Assembly (NCBI GenBank): GCA_022835595.1
Contig: BQUP01000004.1
Location: 1,488,001-1,552,000 of the forward strand
DNA from: Cystobasidium ongulense
Lineage: Eukaryota; Basidiomycota; Cystobasidiomycetes; Cystobasidiales; Cystobasidiaceae
Direction of reading: 5' to 3'
Length of the DNA: 64,000 nt
The position numbers and the translations under genes were made by a program. Below the pieces are notes generated by a model, which was not told the origin of the DNA, made no database searches, and saw only the letters and a list, made by a program, of their open reading frames with translations. This document shows positions 31,471-41,784 of this stretch, one piece after another (within the stretch, counting starts at the first letter, position 1; each line of letters begins with the position of its first letter).

Positions 31471-34400
31471 TCATTGCTTCTTCAGCCAGGACAAGTTCCA
31501 AGCGCTCTTCTTCGATTGTGCAGCCTGAGAGGTTGATTCGTTACTGGGAGCTGCTGGACTTGCAGCTGGCGGAGTATCTTCGCCATCATCCAAAGCAGAA
31601 CCGCCACCAGCGAGCGACGCAATCTCGCCAAGCTTCATGTCCGGTCTAGGTATATCTAAAGAACCTCCACGATTATTGCTTGTTGAAGGTACACCCAACA
31701 GGAAATTTGTCTTCTGCTCTTTGAAAGACGAACGCCGACCAGTAGGGATGCTTGTTTCAGCTTCCGGGCTCAATTCTGGCTCGACCGCTTCAGGCTTGCT
31801 GGGTAATGGCTGTTGGATCTCCGAATGGGCAAGCGTAGGTGTCAGAGATCCTTGATCTGCTGACCTGGTCTCTGTAGCCTCAGTGTAGCTCTTCACTTCC
31901 GCTTCATCTGCTGTGGAAATATTATCGCTGTGCACCGATCCGGTCTTCGCAGTATTTCGCATGCTGGCCTGAGGCTGGTCAGGCAAAGGAGGAAAGTAGT
32001 TGCCTTGCTGATGTGTCGCCTGATGAGCATTTGGACTTTGTAGCGGCGTATAGTCGGTATCTACGATTGTTAACAATATTAGCCTAGTACCTCGGAAATG
32101 TTGAGTCGTTCTTACCTCCTGGAGCAGAATTACGGAGACCTGAGGGTCCATTATAACCAACAAAGGCTCCCGGTGTTCCGAACAGAGGTGGAGAGAACGG
32201 CCCTAAGCCCGGAGATAAGAAATGCGGCAAGAGTGGTGGTGTTTGAGGGAAAGGGTGGAAGGAAAAGCCAGGCACTGATGAACCAACTCATTTAGCTCGA
32301 AGGAGTCTTCTAGGTCACGACAAAACAGGCCACTCACTTGACGGGGTCATCATGGGACCCATTCCAGGCAAAGGCGGTGAAAAAAGGCCACCGGGGCCGG
32401 GCGACGGCATGGCCATTGACATCGGGGGTATCATCAATGGACTCAATGGCATGGCGTGACTATGTTGCATGTGCGGACGCCCTTCATGCTGAGCATGAGG
32501 AGCACCAGATCCAATAGGCGCGACTGGCACACCATCTGCGTTAAAGCCTCTCCGACGCTGGTCGGCAGATTGAGCTGTGGAGAACTGATTTTGGATGGGC
32601 GATGCAAATCCAGGTGAGGGGAAGGCTGCCATCTGAGCGAGGCTCATTTCATGTATTGGCGTGCCTGGCACTGAAGAATTGTCGTCGTAAGACATGCCAT
32701 GATTGCCGTTGTTATGCTGCCAATCGCCTTGTCCAGCGTAATTGTACCCATTTCCATTAAAGTGAGTGCCTCTCATGGCTGCCTGTCCGTTTTGCGACCC
32801 GCCATTCCCAGAGGATTGTATAAATTGACTCTCGTGCACATGATTTACGGCCGATTGATAGGGGTTGACAGGGGGCATTGGATTTAGGGGAGTTCCACCT
32901 GGAGCAAACTTGTCGAAATGTACTTTCAGCGGTCGACCTTGGAACTCGTATCCGTTGAACATTTGCATAGCATTGATGGCGTCTTCAGGCGTTGCGTACA
33001 CTACGCGACCAAAGCCTCTACTCCTGCCATCGGGACCTAAACTGACGTCCGCGCGCATGATTGAGCCCGCTGCCCTGAACAAATCCTTGAGATCTTGCCA
33101 TTGGCAATTGAAAGGAATGTTACCAACAAAGAGCTGGCGATCTGCGAATGCTGGAGCAGGAGAGTTGCGTCCACCAGCAGGTACGCCATACGATGTAGGA
33201 GGTTGTATAAAGTTCGATGGCGCTCGGTGTTGCTGATAGAAGTTAACAAGGCCGCCTGGGAGAGGCGCAGCAGCCGCAACAGGCTGAGGAGAGACGGAGG
33301 CGTCCGACTCGAGGTTTGCTATCTGCTGTTGACGTATATGCTGACCGGGATGCGCAGCTGGTTCTTGCAGAGTACCGGATCCCCGGCGACTACCAGCACC
33401 CATGTCGCGAGTCGATGATGAAGCATACGAAGGCGTGCCATGACGAGATCCACCACTAGCCTCATTGTCAAGAGAATACCCGGCAGCCATCGCTGCAGCA
33501 GCTGCAGCTGGTGGATTCGGAAGTTGTGCATTCTGAGGCATGCCTGCGAAGATGGAAGGTGGCATCGGTCCGAGGCTACCTGGAGGAGCTCGCCTAGCAG
33601 AGGTCGGAGACACAGAATCGCGATGCTCTGTGACACCAGCTATTGGAGAGGGAGAAGCTGCCTTATTCATTGATGTACCATATAGAGTTGGAGAAGCAGG
33701 TGAAGTACCTGGAAGGGATGCTGTTCCGGCGGATGCCTGTGTCTGCACGCCACCGTCTCCTCTGCCAGCAGGCACCCCCAAAGACGATGAAGAACCTGAC
33801 TGGGGTAAAGATGGTCGAGACGAGCCTTCTGTGGAATTTGAATTTCGCCTCAAAGACATGTTTGCAAGGTCGTTACCCAGTTGAACAGATCTATAAGGTG
33901 ACGCGGCCCGTCCAGGCATCATATACTGAGCCTGTCCTCCCTGTTGGTGCATGGAGGGCTGAGCATGTTGCTGAAAGCTATTAGGTCCGTGGTGACTGGG
34001 TCGAAAGTTGTTCGCCATAGCAGCCGCCATCCAAGGGGAAGATCCAGGACCTTGGCTGAACATTGGATATCCTTGAGCCTGCTGGTACATTGCTGCGGCC
34101 GCAGCGCCCTGATTGGCACCAACCATATTTGCCATGTTCTGCATAGCTTGCTGATGCGTCTGATAAGCATGATGCTGGGCTTGCTGAGCAGCAGCATTCG
34201 CTAACGAAATTGAGCCAGTCGGGTCTTGCTGATCAACGCGAACGTCAAGCACGCGAGATTGCCAAGTATAGCCATTGAAGGTCTCTATAGCATTGCGAGC
34301 ATCCTCTTCGCTTGCATACAATACTGTTCCAAACCCTTTGCTTCGACTGTGAAGAAACAAGTCATAGATTGCGTTCGTTAGCGCGTGTCTGAAGCCTGAG

Positions 34401-35289
34401 GTTTGCCGGCAAAGACATAGACATACTTGTCAAGCGTCAAGGCAACATCGCTTCGTAACACAGCACCACATTTGCGGAACAGGTCTTTCAGGTCTTGCCA
34501 TCGAACTCGGAAGGGCAGCTGCAGTGAGATGCAAGCTTATTAGTCAGTCGAGTGCATCGAAAAGTATCCGTTCCCTTTGGGTCAGCAGCCACTCACATTG
34601 CCAACGAAAAGCTGCATACGGTTGTCACCAAGCGCTCGACCAAACCCATCTCCATTATGCGACATTTCATGGTGATTAGATGCTCTCGAGTGATTACGGC
34701 TGACAGGTCGGGGGGATATTCGACCTTCGTGTGGGCGCCCTAGACCGCCCAGATGCCCTGAATGGCCAGCAAAGCCATGGGGCAGGGGTGCTGGAGCAAT
34801 CAGAGAAGCGTTGTTCGCGATGACTGGTGGGGTGTTGTGAGGCGAAAGGCCTGCTCCGGCGGAAGTGTGATGTTGCGAAGAAGTAGCGTACTGACTAGTA
34901 GGTGATGAAGCCGAAGATCCGGGTCGCAGAGCATTGGCCGTATGACCAGCAGTATTTCCTAGAGCGTACGATGTAGCATTGGTATCCCCATCTGTCCGAG
35001 TGAGACCCTCGCCTTGATCCTCAGACATGTGGACGTGCACTTGCGGCGCTGTAGCTGTCGCAACTTGATCGCTGTTGATGCCCGGTGAGACAGGCACGCT
35101 GGTTTCGACGGCAGAGTGGGCAGCATTGCTGTTCGGCCTTGCAAGGCTCTGTTCAGAAGTCATAGCATTCGGCTGCTCCATTGAAGACTGCGGTGGAGTG
35201 AGGCGCAACCATCGGTCGTCATCAGCGATGCGCTTTAGCCTGGATTGCATGTGGAAGCCTGCTGCTCCGACACGATGAACAGCTGGCAT
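31471..35289 (-). CDS. Large RNA-binding protein with two RRM domains and low-complexity regions
   Basis: Two RRMs are seen. RRM1 is split by introns: MQLFVGN (34600), [20 protein letters not shown] (34490-34430) and [20 protein letters not shown] (34345-34285). RRM2 lies inside the roughly 2-kb central exon: [51 protein letters not shown]. Both have RNP2 (LFVGN) and RNP1 ([16 protein letters not shown]). The W-Q-D-L-K-D-(L/M)F pattern recalls fungal Gbp2/Hrb1-like mRNA-binding proteins. Between and after them are long Gln/Ala/Gly/Pro/Ser-rich stretches ([16 protein letters not shown]) that should be disordered. C-terminal exons give [20 protein letters not shown] and end [10 protein letters not shown]-stop at 31471. 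About 1,150 residues. The start at 35289 is the first Met of the open frame but conservation begins later, so it is provisional. Confidence 0.85.
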
Positions 35290-35706
35290 CCCCAGGGAAA
35301 GAAGTCGTACTCACTTGCATGATTGCATGTGTGCGAGCTCCAAGATGAAGTCTGCGCGTGTGTAGTGTGGGTGGTAATGGCGTGTTGTCCTTTGTTGACT
35401 GAAGCAGGACCGATACTGGAGGACCAGAAAGAACCCGACAGATGATACCGAAAGAATCCCCGATGCCCGTCTACTGTGAATCCCTACTGCAGACTGATCC
35501 CAATAAATAGCCTTGTTTCCCAATATCCAGATTGTCCGTGGAGAGCAGAAGTAAGCGCGAGTTATGAGCCTCGTATTTGTCTAAGTCCCTCGATCATGCG
35601 AGCATATAGGCATCTTTTCTCATTGCATCCAGTCCGTCCACACGCCATTCGCACCTGCATCACGCTTTACTGAGGGCAGTCGAGTGTGTCAACTCTGGTA
35701 GCTCCA
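35290..35706. promoter_or_regulatory. Divergent region RRM gene / uS5m gene
   Basis: About 415 bases with both promoters. No motif assigned; an in-frame GTG at 35686 precedes the uS5m ATG but is not needed. Confidence 0.35.
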
Positions 35707-36979
35707 ATGCAGACCTCATCCGCCAGGCTGTTCTGCAGCTCCTCCTGCAGCGCGGCCATCAGGCAGGCGAAGCAGGAAAAGAAGGCTGTCCATCTACTAC
35801 AAGCTGTGTCGACACGAAAGAAGCAAAAGCAGCGTGCAAAGGACGGTTCAGACCCTGTAGCGGCTGCAGTCTACGCGCAGCCTCCCGAAGACGCTTCCAC
35901 CTACCTCTCGCCGTTCTTCAGGCCCTCCTTCGACCTAGCACAATTTAACCAGATCCTCGACATTCACCCGCAAGCATATTCTAACCCTACACCCAACGCT
36001 AGAGTCGTGCACATCAACAGTCCATCTAGTCCTCTCTTCACACCTCCTACTGGCTCAGCTCTAGCACTCCTCCAATCCCAAGCTGCGTCAGACGATGGAG
36101 AGAATGCCGATCCACTTCGGCAGCTCGCAGAAGACAAATCTTTGAATCTATCCCTTCGAGAATTACGAGACTTACATCGCTATGTTCTAGTAGTGAGAAG
36201 AGTGGTGAACATGACGAGCAAGGGGAAACAGCCGTCCATGTCCGTCTTGGTCGTCGCAGGCAATGGCAAAGGTCTACTAGGATACGGCGAAGGAAAAGCA
36301 GAAGGTGTAGCACAAGCTGCAGACAAAGCTTTCGTTCAAGCAGTCAAGAATATGGACTTTGTACAGCGTAAGGATAATCGCACAGTCTGGTCGGAAAGCA
36401 TGAAAGCAAAGTGGGGAGCTACCGTCGTCGAAGTCAGAAGTCGACCGCCAGGTGCGTTACAGAGCGAACCTCGATCCATTCGAGTTGCCTGAGCTAAGCT
36501 TTTTAATCTACAGGATTCGGCCTGAGAACATCGCCCGTCATCCATCAAATAGCTAAAGCAGCTGGTATCTTGGACTTGAGTGCCAAGATTCGAGGCTCAC
36601 GGAATGGAATGAACACTGTCAAGGCTACAGTACAACTGCTGCACGGAGGTGCTGCACCACAAGGTACGCTTTAACTCTTATCGTTTGGAAGGAGTCATTC
36701 GAGCAAGGTAGATCTGTCAACGCTCGTGGCATTGGCCTACCTCTGATCCGCTACGTAAAGAAGCGGTTAGATGTGAGGCCGGTGTTGCGAAACATTGGCA
36801 GATTTACTTGCCTGTGACGTCCCTCCACTATGCACTACTCATGCTGATTGCATTCGCACGCAGGCCTGGGTGACTTGAGCGGCAAGGACAAGCTAGCCAG
36901 ACGTTTTAAAGGCTCCGGAATGCGCACAGCACCTGAGATTGGGCTTGATCTAGGCAGAAGGGTTAGAGAACTTCGGTGA
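35707..36979 (+). CDS. MRPS5: Mitochondrial small ribosomal subunit protein uS5m
   Basis: Structural protein of the mitoribosome small subunit. Starts MQTSSARLFCSSSCSAAIRQ at 35707, a Ser/Arg/Ala-rich mitochondrial presequence without acids. The S5 RNA-binding fold begins RYVLVVRRVVNMTSKGKQPS and continues VLVVAGNGKGLLGYGEGKA, with the conserved G.G.GY..GK loop, then TVWSESMKAKWGATVVEVRS. After an intron (about 36452-36514) FGLRTSPVIHQIAKAAGILD carries the second S5 motif (R....I..I...AGI.D), then AKIRGSRNGMNTVKATVQLL. The last exon ends GRRVRELR-stop at 36979. Organisation and length (about 380 residues) suit a fungal uS5m. Confidence 0.9.
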
Positions 36980-37327
36980 TACACATGCAATTTATATCAG
37001 AACCTTCAACTGCGCCTGGAAGGACCTATTGACGATGACTACGAGTTTCCACAAGTGTCTGGATATTTCCTCTGCTTACAGTGCGGTTATACACTCATAC
37101 TATGAGACGGCTTTGTTGCGCTGCGCCGTTTCACTGAAGCCTCGCACAAAGTAGTGATTCTGAGGTTGGATTCGAAAGAGGCGAGATGAGCCTCTTGGTT
37201 AGTATACGAATCAAGAGAGTGCCGCAGTCACCGATGAGTGTGACATTGACATCTTACCCCGTGCATTGTTCGAGACTATATGATGTCCTCAAAGTGTGCA
37301 TTGCATGTTCATGAGTACTCTGCCACT
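36980..37327. other. Convergent spacer
   Basis: About 350 bases between the uS5m stop and the stop of the 23-residue-repeat gene. Nothing recognised. Confidence 0.35.
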
Positions 37328-38830
37328 TTAGTTGCATTGCCGACAATTTCCGAAATGCTGAGCAAGTGTTAAACCATCAGCAGTTAAGGTATTCATGCGT
37401 GTAGCGGCTCCTTTAGCAGACGCTTCCTGTGCCATCGTTTTTCCACTGGCCAGCGTGGTCGTCATCATCGTGGCGTTGGCGGCCGCCGTCCCTTCTTGGG
37501 CGATCGTCAGTCCGTTTGGCAGCACTGTGGTATCTCTCTACAAGAAATACGAGCTCATCAGATTAAGATACAGCGACTATCGATGCCAACCTACTTGTGA
37601 GGACCGCCTTAACATTGCCAACTTGATAGCTATTCAAGGCATTTTCGTCGACGTTCGCCAACCCTGATGATCGATAGGTTCAGTCACTTGTTATCATGGT
37701 ATAGTGTCTGCTCACTAGTGGCAACTGCGTTAGCAGTCCCCTGCTGCATCAGCGTTAGGCCATTGGCAAGTACTGTTTTATGCTCTATAACACAAAAGCA
37801 AGATTCAGACAGTTTCCCCTTTCGGAGAGAATTCTCAGGTGCGGCTGCAATAGCCCTACTGGTAATGACAGCCTTGATCATGGCTGCTTTGGATATAGTG
37901 AGTCCGCTTGGCGTGAGAGTCGTGGTCTCTGTAATATGTTGGTCGGCTTACAACACAAGGATTCTCAATTGGACGCACTCACTCGTCAGGCTTCCTTTGA
38001 TTCCAGCTTGCTTCAATATGGTCAAGCCGTTCGGTAAGAGAGTAGTAGTGCCTTGGTATACGATATATTGTAAGCACCGCTGTGTTGCCCTCGACGGAAC
38101 GAAAGACGCGACTGACGAGTAGTAGCACCGCGCGCAGATGCCTCCTGCGCAATGGATAGACCACATGGCAGCAAGGTATGTTCTATGTAGCGCACAAGAG
38201 CCCGTCAGCTTCGATCTCGATGGTTATTAGGAGTCGCCTGGACGTACTCGTCGCAATTATCTTCTCCTGCTGCTCTTCGAGTATCGTCTTCCCACTGGGA
38301 AGGACTGTATTGCGGCCTATGATGGGCTCGAATAAGCGTTCGTTCATGGGCACGCCAGCCATAACACTGGAAAGCGTGATAGACGTGGTAGACTTACGTG
38401 TGTCCCATGCCCTTTCGGAATGAAGTCGCATCGCCTGACGGATGCACGACTCGGTTCCGCTAGACGGATCGATTGCATCTCCAAATGTAGAACTGCAATA
38501 GTCGCGGATATATTCCGGAAGTTTCGCCCAGGGGATGTCTTTACCACTATCTATCTCTTTTCGACGAGCAATTGGGAAGGTCAGGTGATGGATTCGTTCC
38601 TTTCCTCCAGAAGGTTTTGCTCGCCAAGCAAAACTATTGGTAGTCGTGATGGCGGCGTCTTCGCCTACGCTAGATGTGTGGAGTAAGTGTGTGATAGAGT
38701 CAAGAAATGCGCCATGGCGCCAAGTACCATCATTAGGAGGGTTTTTCCTAGCACTAGCCAGGCAAAGGTGTTCTGTGAAACAGACTAGCTTTCCGATATG
38801 AACCTGGCCCATAACGATTCGGTAGAACAA
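37328..38830 (-). CDS. Unrecognised protein of 23-residue repeats, one repeat per exon (copy I)
   Basis: No known family recognised. Near the 5' side an exon reads KDIPWAKLPEYIRDYCSSTF then GDAIDPSSGTESCIRQAMRL, ending at a GTAAGTC donor near 38398. After it come six small exons, each one degenerate repeat with a core like T(V/L)LPNGLTIAQEGxxKAxAT: 38248-38316, 38117-38182, 37983-38051, 37860-37928, 37716-37784 and 37595-37663. Five are exactly 69 nt and one is 66 nt, each starting with two bases and ending with one base of a codon (phase 1 on both sides). The last exon holds about three fused repeats (LPNGLTIAQEG, LASGKTMAQEA, TADGLTLAQH) and stops at 37328. The acceptor of the last exon does not join cleanly in frame, so the gene may be decaying. 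The 5' end above 38570 is unresolved. No signal or membrane segment seen. Confidence 0.55.
37595..38316 (-). repeat. Six consecutive repeat-encoding exons (69 nt, one 66 nt)
   Basis: Minus-strand exon repeats with phase-1 borders; introns between them are 52-75 nt and unrelated in sequence. Encoded cores in transcript order: NTVLPSGKTILEEQQEKIIA; HTLLPCGLSIAQEASARGAT; TTTLLPNGLTILKQAGIKGS; TTTLTPSGLTISKAAMIKAV; HKTVLANGLTLMQQGTANAV; LANVDENALNSYQVGNVKAV. The intron always falls at the same point of the repeat, within the Lys/Ser codon after (A/V)(A/I)T. Confidence 0.75.
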
Positions 38831-38969
38831 ACGCTGCGAGTGAAAAACCAGAGTCGAATCAATATCATTGACTATGCATGGTCATGGTCGTGGTCAAAGA
38901 CATACGCAATTGAAGGTGTAACCGCCTTTCGGCCATTCTCCGCTTTCAGACCTTACGTTTACCAACAGG

Positions 38970-39600
38970 TTCGGTCACTTGTTCTCACGGTAGACGGTCT
39001 GCTCACTAGTGGCAACTGCGATGGCAGTCGTCTGCTGCATCAGCCTTAGACCGCTATCAAGTATTGTTGTATGCTCTACAACACAAAAGCCAACTCACGA
39101 ACCGGCTTCACAAAGCCATCGTCAACAAGCACTTTCTCGAATACCTTGTCTGATCTGGTGTCATTGAGGCTATTCCCTTTGGGCCATACCCAGGAGAATT
39201 GCTCCTTCGGTATCTTCACGCGTAGATCGAACTGGGCACTCAGGTCTAGTTGCATCGACATTTCACAATCAACGACCCAATCCGCAAGGATTGCCTTGTC
39301 TTCTGGCGACCTGTGGAAATGTAGAACATTATCAAGTGCATCAGGCCATATTCGGACGTACTTGTTGGACGGAAGGACTACATACCAATATAGACAAATG
39401 CCAGCACCTCGAGGGACAGCTTCTCTTCCCGTTGGAGAGGATCACGTTGCGTCCTATGATGAAGTAGAATCAGCATTTGTTCATGGATCTGCAACCTGTA
39501 TACTGCAAATAGTGGTAGACCTGATAGACTTGCTTGTGTCCCTGTCCTTTTCGCCATGAAGGCGCATTACCTGGCGTAGACACGACTCGATGTCGCTAGC
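38970..39600 (-). pseudogene. Decayed partial copy of the 23-residue-repeat gene (copy II)
   Basis: Between the two better copies lies a third set of matching pieces. ESCLRQVMRLHGEKDRDT (39585-39530) matches ESCIRQAMRLHSERAWDT of copy I. An exon after TCATAG (39386-39453) begins RNVILSNGK, matching RNTVLPSGK. A 69-nt exon at 39007-39075 (HTTILDSGLRLMQQTTAIAV) is a close copy of the 37716-37784 exon, flanks included. Between them another open stretch reads VLPSNKYVRIWPDALDN then HFHRSPEDKAILADWVVDCE and FDLRVKIPKEQFSWVWPKGN, with no counterpart found in copy I. Relative to copy I, about one base is missing near 39610 and the first repeat exon is 68 nt, so the frame is not kept. It seems a truncated copy joined head-on to copy III. 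Confidence 0.5.
39007..39075 (-). repeat. Isolated 69-nt repeat exon, duplicate of 37716-37784
   Basis: Same length, same phase-1 borders and the same flanking intron ends (...TTTTGTGTTGTAG before, GTGAGCAGAC after). The similarity runs from about 38969 to 39090 against 37678 to 37800. Confidence 0.75.
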
Positions 39601-40834
39601 CGATTGATTGCTTCATCGATTTTAGAAGCGCCTTCTTGCGCTATTGTCCTGGCACTAGGGAGGAAAGTTGCGCTCTTCGTGGCCGCAGCCATACGGGCGC
39701 CATGTTGCGCTTTGGAGAGTCCATCGGGACGTATCATCGATGTCGCAGTAGCCGCTGCTTTCATTCCGGTTTCTTTGGCCAGTGAATTGCCGTTTGGCAG
39801 TATCGTAGCCATTTTGGTCGCAGCTGCCTTGGATCCACCTTCCTGAGCAGGGGTTTTGCCATTGGGTAGAATTGTGGCCTTCCGTGTGGCGGTAGCTGCC
39901 GCCGAGCTGGCCTTACAAGCTTGTCCGAGGTACGAGAGAGTAGTGTCGTCGCGGTCAATAACATCACCGTATTTGCGATCACAATATTCTCTCAAATCTT
40001 CCGGAATCTCCAGGTACGGTATCGCTTGTCCGCCTTCTAGTTCATTGCGAAAATGTTGCCTTCTGTGATCCTGCACGTATTGGGAGGGGGGGCGTGCTAT
40101 CTACGATGAGTCCTGTGACTGCGTCCAACGTGGACGTATAGTCTGAGAATAGAGGAAGAAGCATCGAGTCACTTGCATGCTTTTTCGTACACACATGTAC
40201 ACACGTGTTTCACTGCTTTTGCGTATAAATGCCGGATGTGCTGGTCGATGGTATAGCTGCCGTTCGCTGTGTTGGGTAGAATCTGAGCGAGAGCTTGTAA
40301 TTATTTCTGGACGAACTTATAAGGAGCCTGATAGGTAGCTACTTATCATGGAGAGGCTGGAGAGTAGTAGGTCTAATGACAAAGGAAATGCAACTCGTCA
40401 GCGAAAGCCAGAAGATAATTTTATGCTTGCAAGCGACTCACTCAGGGTATCCAGCGTGAACTGCCTTTTCTTCATGAAAGAATGCAGCAGTACTCTCTTC
40501 GGTAGAAGCTGTGTTTAGCTGGAAGAAGGTAGTAATGTTGTGTTCATCTTGAGCAAACTCTTCTTCCTGGAAGAAGGTAGTAGTACTGTATCGGAGAGCA
40601 ATGCCTCAGACACGGAACGCACTCGTTGTTCGATGCAGCTAATGGAACTCACGGTGAAGGCATTAGGTCTCGCTTCTTGCGCTCTGTATCCTGAGCGTGA
40701 TAGATCTTGCCCAAAGCCATATCGTAGAAGCCGCGTCTTTGTTGTATTTGCTGTCTCCTCGACATGTCTAAGCCCGAATCTTCTTTCGCCAGTCCATCCA
40801 GAAGCTCGGAGGGTAGGTCAAGATTTTCCAGCAT
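39567..40834 (-). CDS. Unrecognised protein with four fused 23-residue repeats (copy III)
   Basis: Exon 1 reads MLENLDLPSELLDGLAKEDS then MSRRQQIQQRRGFYDMALGK and ends at CC|GTGAGT near 40656. A second exon gives EEEFAQDEHNITTFFQ and TASTEESTAAFFHEEKAVHA. After further introns an exon starting GATCAC after a C-rich acceptor (about 40071) reads HRRQHFRNELEGGQAIPYLE then IPEDLREYCDRKYGDVIDRD. This matches copy I (IPWAKLPEYIRDYC..TFGDAID). It runs straight into four repeats in one exon (39609-39884): ATILPNGKTPAQEGG, ATILPNGNSLAKETG, SMIRPDGLSKAQHGA and ATFLPSARTIAQEGA, with exact 23-residue spacing. The last 15 residues to the stop at 39567 are read out of frame from copy II sequence. The repeats have small amphipathic character and many Ala/Lys/Thr. 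Function unknown. Confidence 0.58.
39609..39884 (-). repeat. Four 23-residue tandem repeats without introns
   Basis: Four units of 69 nt in one open exon, same repeat family as 37595-38316. The positions where copy I has introns are here ordinary Lys or Ala/Thr codons (AAATK|M, AAAT|A, AAATK|S). Confidence 0.75.
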
Positions 40835-41784
40835 GACTTCATACTTCCAAGATATCACGAAGTATTGCAAATTGCCCAACTCCCCGAGGGAGTGGAGCTG
40901 AAGTTCATTAATTTAGTTGGTCAAAACGAAGACAAGATTGACCTGGCCCCAAGCTGCTTTTATACCCCGAAAGTGGAAGCTATACGAGCCTTCCAACCTT
41001 CCAATTAGTAACACGACGTCAGTGGCCTTCCACCTGGGATAGGTATCCGTACATATCCACGTCCCTTCTATGCAACTCTCGGAAGGGAAGCATCTCCTTT
41101 GAGCGTCGAGCCAGGCATAAGGGAAAGTGAGTGGTTGGTTGCCAGCAAAGTGAGCCAGTCCCGCTCCTTGATGCTTGCCCTAGCCTATGGAAGGATGGAT
41201 GCATGTCTGCGTCTTGCTGAAGAAGCGTGGTAGGCAGTCGATGTGACATGCATATGCGCCTTGCCACGGCGGATCGATCAACGTTCGACAGCTCGCGCAC
41301 TTGCCTGAATGGACCCTCCCTGGAGACCAACGGGCACATGCGAGGACTCGTAGTCGTTAGCAGTGTGACCTGTTGCTTCTCCTGGCGCGTGGGCTAGTGG
41401 ACAGACTAAGGGCGAGGAACTTCATCTCGCGTCAGGCAAACCGCAACTGGAACAAAGCTCGATTGGGAGAAATGGTCAATGAGGCTGAGAGTCGCCTAAG
41501 ACAAGTTGAAGCCTCTACGACATAAGGAAGGTGAAAACCGAGCAAGTCTAGCTGGTATGGAGCAGACCTGAGTGCTTCAGGCAGGAACAACGACTGATGT
41601 TAGGAAATGGTTATAGGCGGGGCAGATTTCAAAGAATCATCAAACTAACAGCGAGGAAGTGAACTAGGCTACATCGTGGAGAAGGACAAAAGGATGGGAG
41701 GACAAGAGGTCGTAGAAGCAGTCCGAAGCGCACCGCGTCCAGTGGAGGACCGTATAATTGTGGTGGCGCTGAGCTGAAAAGTCT
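40835..41784. other. Intergenic region upstream of repeat gene
   Basis: About 950 bases. An ORF on the minus strand (41019-41339) has no recognised content. It should hold the promoter of the copy III gene and the 3' end of the first Rds1-like gene. Confidence 0.35.

Noticed and set aside
33000-34400. Plus-strand ORFs opposite the RRM gene's large exon
   Set aside because: Antisense shadows of the Gln/Ala-rich exon; both RRMs lie clearly on the minus strand.
37328-40834. Idea that the 23-residue-repeat region is a transposon or virus-like element
   Set aside because: No transposase, reverse transcriptase, integrase, capsid motif, terminal repeats or target-site duplication were seen; intron-split exons and paralogue structure point to a host gene family.
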